8,777 nucleotides of DNA. It comes from Thermoproteota archaeon. Lineage in GTDB: Archaea > Thermoproteota > Bathyarchaeia > Bathyarchaeales > Bathycorpusculaceae. Below, piece after piece: positions 6,003 to 8,777 of this stretch. The translations under genes were made by a program, and so were the position numbers. How positions within the stretch are numbered: position 1 is the first letter of the stretch; every line of letters starts with the position of its first letter. Where the stretch lies: contig JAAZFA010000466.1 in the NCBI GenBank assembly GCA_012511995.1, forward strand, positions 1 to 8,777, written 5' to 3'. The notes beneath the pieces are model-generated. The model made no database searches, had not been told where the DNA came from, and worked only from the letters and a program-made list of their open reading frames with translations.

Positions 6003-7088
6003 TTAATTATGTAGGTAATATTGAACTTTTTTCAATTTCTCTTTTATTGATAATTTGTAGGGACATTTAATTTCACAATCTCCACAGCCTGAACATTTAT
6101 CCGCTTTAACTTCTAGCCCTCGGTAAAGTTTTCGGCTCCATTCCTTGAAGCCAAAGGTTTCATAGAAAGTGTAGAACCTAAGGATAGCTGGTATGTCAAT
6201 GCTTTCGGGGCATGGCATGCATAAACCGCAATCACGACAGTAATCCTGCAAGTCAAAGCTAAACCGTTCCTTTTCCGACATAGTTGGTTCTGTGTACTTC
6301 TGACCGGCTTTGGCAGCTGTCTCCACTTCTTTGATGCTCCGCAAACCAGGAATAGTGACGGCAATATCCTGGGATAATACATATCGTAATGCGGTGTTAA
6401 CTTGTTCTTCTGTAGTTTCACCCAGTAATCTTTTGAGTTCTGGCTCATTGGAAATTAGTGAAAGCGAAGGTTGATACAGACAAGTGACTATATTAGAGGT
6501 TTTTGCCGAAAACGGTTTCATAGCTACGACACCTACATCATGTATTTTCGCTATAGGTAACAATTCCTCGAGTGCCTGTCTAGTAACTAAGTTAATCGGC
6601 ACAAGGACAGTGTCGAAACTACCGGTGGCGATAGCTTTGGCTAGTATTTGTGGCTTATGACCTGTGATTCCAATAAAATCTGCCAAACCTTCTTTTAGTG
6701 CCTCTTTACAGGTTTGCAGAGCGCCGTCTTGGTCCATGGCTTTTCTCAATGTTTTCTCGTCGTCTATGCCGTGTAATTGGATAATGTCTAGGTGGTCAGT
6801 TCGAAGGTTTTTTAAGCTGACTTTCAAGTCATTTAGTGACTCATGTTTTGTTCGGGAGCCAGTTTTGCTAGCGATTATACATTGGTCACGTACATCTTGG
6901 AGGGCTGCACCAATTTTTTCTTCGCTATCTCCATCCCATCGGGCGCTGTCAAAATAGTTAATGCCTAACTCAAAAGCATGTTTAACAACATTTTCTGCTA
7001 CATCTGGATTGAGTTCAGCAATCCATGTTCCGCCAAAACCGACAATAGAGACTTTTAGATTTGTCCTCCCAAGCCTCCGCTTATCCAA
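6003..7088 (-). CDS. Aldo/keto reductase with C-terminal 2[4Fe-4S] ferredoxin domain
   Basis: This 361-residue protein has an aldo/keto reductase barrel (about 1-275) fused to an iron-sulfur tail. The barrel begins RRLGRTNLKVSIVGFGG. It keeps three of the usual catalytic residues: Asp47 (YFDSA), Lys75 (ASKTG) and His106 (QLHG). The position normally held by the catalytic tyrosine, just before the SEEKIG segment, reads ARWDGDSEE, with Asp52 where a Tyr is expected. The tail carries C-x2-C-x2-C-x2-C-P (Cys284, 287, 290, 293) and C-x2-C-x2-C-x3-C-P (Cys332, 335, 338, 342), enough for two [4Fe-4S] clusters. Such proteins may exchange electrons between a nicotinamide or other donor and ferredoxin; the substrate is unknown. 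The start is TTG 7088, fixed by a strong AGGTGAG ribosome binding site at 7094-7100 that overlaps the upstream stop. It lies 10 bp after the radical SAM gene, clearly in the same operon. Confidence 0.92.
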   Translation of the reverse strand: MDKRRLGRTNLKVSIVGFGGTWIAELNPDVAENVVKHAFELGINYFDSARWDGDSEEKIGAALQDVRDQCIIASKTGSRTKHESLNDLKVSLKNLRTDHLDIIQLHGIDDEKTLRKAMDQDGALQTCKEALKEGLADFIGITGHKPQILAKAIATGSFDTVLVPINLVTRQALEELLPIAKIHDVGVVAMKPFSAKTSNIVTCLYQPSLSLISNEPELKRLLGETTEEQVNTALRYVLSQDIAVTIPGLRSIKEVETAAKAGQKYTEPTMSEKERFSFDLQDYCRDCGLCMPCPESIDIPAILRFYTFYETFGFKEWSRKLYRGLEVKADKCSGCGDCEIKCPYKLSIKEKLKKVQYYLHN

Positions 7089-7098
7089 TATATCTCAC

Positions 7099-8517
7099 CT
7101 ATGCTGTTCCGTTTGACTTACGGATGCCTCCTGTAAGTCTGCGCTTGGTAAATGATAATATCCCTTCCCGTTTTATACGTTTGATAATTTGCCGTGGCGT
7201 CATATGGAATTTCTTAAAGAAGCGCCTCTGAAGATCCTGAAGCTCTTCATAGGTATACTCATCACTGTTAACGCTGAGCAAGAATTCGTCGAGTTTATTA
7301 TATTTGCCGCTCACAAGCAGTTCGTTATAGAGTTTGCTGTCAGGATAAGCAATAAACGTATTGAATTGACACCAATCCGGATCAATTTTTTTTGCGAATT
7401 CGAGAGAAGCTTTCATATCCGCAAGAGTTTCATCTGGTAAGCCCAGCATGAAGCTGCATGCAGTTTTGATGTGGTGTTTCTTGCATAGTTTAAAGGCAGC
7501 TTCAACCTGTTCGGGTGTGATGTTTCTGCCGATGCGTTTGAGAATCCGTGGCGATGCCGACTCTATGCCAAACCATATGGTCCTACAGCCTGCCCTGCTC
7601 ATAAGTGCAAGGAGTTCATCCGTGACAAGGTCCACGCGAGTGTCGCAGACCCACTCTAAACCCAACTTTTTCTCTATCATGAGGTTGCAGAGTTCAACGG
7701 TTTTGTCTTTGTGTAGCGTAAAGTTATCGTTGATAAAATAGATACCTCGTGTGTTGTAGCGGTTCATTAAATCTTTGATTTCGTCGATAACCCGGTGTGG
7801 GCTAAAGCCTCGGCAGATGTTACCCCAGAGTTTACGGGTTTCGCAGAAACCGCAGTTGAACACGCACCCGCGTGAGATGCTCATCACGTCGGCGGGTGTG
7901 GCATCGATGAACTCGATGGTACGGTCGTAGAGTTCTAGCGGAAGCAGGTGTCTCGCGGGGTAGGGAATTTCATCCATGTCTTGGATGTATATGGGCGGAT
8001 TTTTGATGTTGCCACTGTTGCTTCGCATACCTAAACCTGCAATTGATGTGATTTGTGCTGTATTGCCATTTGAGATAGCGTTGGCGAGTTGGGTTATAGC
8101 ACGTTCTCCTTCGCCCATTACTACATAATCAATTTCAGGGTGGGATAGGAGACTGTCAGGTTTATATGAGGCATGCCATCCACCTACCACAATTTTAATG
8201 TTGGGATTCACTTCTTTGATTGCTTTGCTTGTCGTAACGCAACGATGGTAAGTGGCGCTGCCGCAGGTGATACCTACAATCTGTGGATTAAGGCTGCCAA
8301 TTAGCTGTTTGATTTCTTCGACGGGTTTTTTCATTAGATAATTATCGAGTATATGCACGTTATAGCCTGCTTTCTCCAATGTCGATGCAATATACATCAA
8401 CCCAATTGGGGGAAGTCGTTTACCCAAAAACCATGCGGCGTTTTCAGCGGGTGCAGTAGTCATCAAAAGAACAGTTGTTTTATCTATTGACTTTGAGGGT
8501 TGAGTTTTAGGGAGCAT
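7099..8517 (-). CDS. B12-binding-domain radical SAM protein (BchE/P-methylase-like architecture)
   Basis: This 472-residue protein has the cobalamin-binding-domain plus radical SAM architecture. Residues 14-150 form the Rossmann-like cobalamin domain: LPPIGLMYIASTLEKAGY, then ILDNYLMKK where some families have DxHxxG, IVGITCGSATY, VVGGWHASYKP (110-120) and the VMGEGE turn (133-138). The absence of the DxHxxG histidine means cobalamin, if bound, would be held without that lower ligand. The radical SAM core follows, with Cys218-x3-Cys222-x2-Cys225 in SISRGCVFNCGFCETRK, then YFINDNFTL, WFGIESAS and FMLGLPDET. A basic C-terminal region (about 435-472) is rich in Lys and Arg. Relatives methylate unactivated carbons or phosphorus, or rearrange rings; the substrate here is unknown. 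ATG 8517 follows AGAGG at 8525-8529 with 7-nt spacing. It is the first gene of a bicistron with the ferredoxin-type reductase, which could supply electrons. Confidence 0.92.
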   Translation of the reverse strand: MLPKTQPSKSIDKTTVLLMTTAPAENAAWFLGKRLPPIGLMYIASTLEKAGYNVHILDNYLMKKPVEEIKQLIGSLNPQIVGITCGSATYHRCVTTSKAIKEVNPNIKIVVGGWHASYKPDSLLSHPEIDYVVMGEGERAITQLANAISNGNTAQITSIAGLGMRSNSGNIKNPPIYIQDMDEIPYPARHLLPLELYDRTIEFIDATPADVMSISRGCVFNCGFCETRKLWGNICRGFSPHRVIDEIKDLMNRYNTRGIYFINDNFTLHKDKTVELCNLMIEKKLGLEWVCDTRVDLVTDELLALMSRAGCRTIWFGIESASPRILKRIGRNITPEQVEAAFKLCKKHHIKTACSFMLGLPDETLADMKASLEFAKKIDPDWCQFNTFIAYPDSKLYNELLVSGKYNKLDEFLLSVNSDEYTYEELQDLQRRFFKKFHMTPRQIIKRIKREGILSFTKRRLTGGIRKSNGTA

Positions 8518-8558
8518 GGTTTTTCCTCTATTATTTTAGGTTTGATGATCACGCGGGG

Positions 8559-8566
8559 CTTATAGC
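8559..8566 (-). promoter_or_regulatory. Possible TATA element of the radical SAM/aldo-keto reductase operon
   Basis: The minus strand reads GCTATAAG, preceded by TTAAA. Setting its upstream edge at -30 gives a transcript start near 8536, hence a leader of about 19 nt that includes the AGAGG ribosome binding site at 8525-8529. The spacing is good but the match to the TATA consensus is only partial. Confidence 0.35.
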
Positions 8567-8596
8567 TTTAACGGAAGCAGTAGTCGATGGAAGTGT

Positions 8597-8625
8597 ACCT
8601 TAAGGTTTGATAGTATTATCTTAAG
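8597..8625. repeat. Paired CTTAAG palindromes upstream of the radical SAM promoter
   Basis: ACCTTAAGGT (8597-8606) is a perfect 10-bp palindrome, and its CTTAAG core recurs at 8620-8625, 21 bp away or two helical turns. AAGTGT is also repeated directly (8591-8596 and 8623-8628). The cluster lies 30-60 bp upstream of the possible TATA element, a position suited to a regulator. CTTAAG is short and AT-rich, so chance is possible. Confidence 0.3.
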
Positions 8626-8777
8626 TGTCATAGTTGAAATTTTGTGTTCAGACGACAAAACGTAACTCAAAAGAGCGAAAGGTCAGAACCTCACCGCTTT
8701 TTACATAACAGTAAATTATCTCTATGTTTTCTTTTGACAGAGCATCCTAGGTTTTCGGTGAACAATTAGTTTACGAA

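Larger units (their letters stand above)
8518..8777. other. Non-coding end of window with one hairpin
   Basis: No convincing reading frame, tRNA or rRNA is visible here on either strand. Besides the possible promoter and CTTAAG sites, there is a two-tier hairpin on the plus strand. The outer stem pairs 8670-8677 with 8695-8702 (AGCG with CGCT, then one G-T and A-T pairs). The inner stem pairs AGGT 8680-8683 with ACCT 8688-8691. The outer stem ends in a T5 run, so it could be a terminator for a plus-strand transcript, but no such gene is seen upstream. It may be part of a leader, a small RNA or chance. Confidence 0.3.

Noticed and set aside
6113..6448. Minus-strand open frame of 111 codons
   Set aside because: It is an alternative frame inside the aldo/keto reductase gene, overlapping its cluster-binding region; it has no motifs of its own.
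6664..6957. Plus-strand open frame of 97 codons
   Set aside because: It is antisense to the aldo/keto reductase barrel; the opposite strand carries clear conserved motifs.
7189..7741. Two plus-strand open frames (7189-7440 and 7448-7741)
   Set aside because: Both are antisense to the radical SAM gene and show no domain, start signal or promoter.
8541..8600. Possible C/D box guide RNA starting at TTTGATGATCA
   Set aside because: The C-box-like TTGATGA has no matching D box (CTGA) within a normal 50-70 nt length, and no internal C'/D' pair is seen.

Overview
This window most likely comes from an uncultured archaeon. The support is indirect: promoters look archaeal (TATA-like boxes about 26 bp upstream of the expected transcript starts, one of them giving a nearly leaderless mRNA), ribosome binding sites are GGTGA or GGGAG, TTG and GTG starts are used, and the genes are typical of anaerobic archaea (DUF362, radical SAM/SPASM, cobalamin-binding radical SAM, ferredoxin-type aldo/keto reductase, DPM1-like glycosyltransferase). 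A Bathyarchaeia-like or other TACK-type lineage is my best guess; no marker gene is present to prove it.

Layout. (1) 1-1225, plus strand: the 3' end of a radical SAM/SPASM enzyme gene, overlapping a DUF362 gene by 11 bp. (2) 1222-4115, minus strand: a tightly packed three-gene glycosyltransferase operon, read from 4115 down to 1222: a soluble DPM1-like GT2, a membrane-anchored GT2 and a GT4. Its last gene converges on DUF362 with a 4-bp overlap. (3) 4116-4197: a short divergent promoter region with a shared, nearly palindromic TATA element and an 8-bp inverted repeat. (4) 4198-5854, plus strand: a small membrane protein with two diverged DUF4234-like units, overlapping by 23 bp a CobD-like PLP-dependent enzyme. 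(5) 5855-6002: an AT-rich convergent spacer with T-tracts for both strands. (6) 6003-8517, minus strand: a bicistron of a cobalamin-binding-type radical SAM enzyme (first) and a ferredoxin-type aldo/keto reductase (second). (7) 8518-8777: a 260-bp non-coding end with a likely promoter, CTTAAG palindromes and a hairpin.

How the genes may work together. The three glycosyltransferases probably build a cell-surface or lipid-linked glycan: the DPM1-like enzyme would load a polyprenyl phosphate, and the other two would extend the chain. The CobD-like enzyme and its membrane partner are divergent from this operon and share its control region. The CobD-like enzyme would make an aminoalkyl phosphate, either for cobamide synthesis or, speculatively, for decorating a surface polymer. 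The radical SAM/aldo-keto reductase pair looks like a small redox pathway of unknown substrate. No mobile element, CRISPR array, tRNA or rRNA was seen. The most interesting points are the DUF4234 duplication coupled to a CobD-like enzyme, the aldo/keto reductase that appears to lack its catalytic tyrosine, and the SPASM-DUF362 pair.
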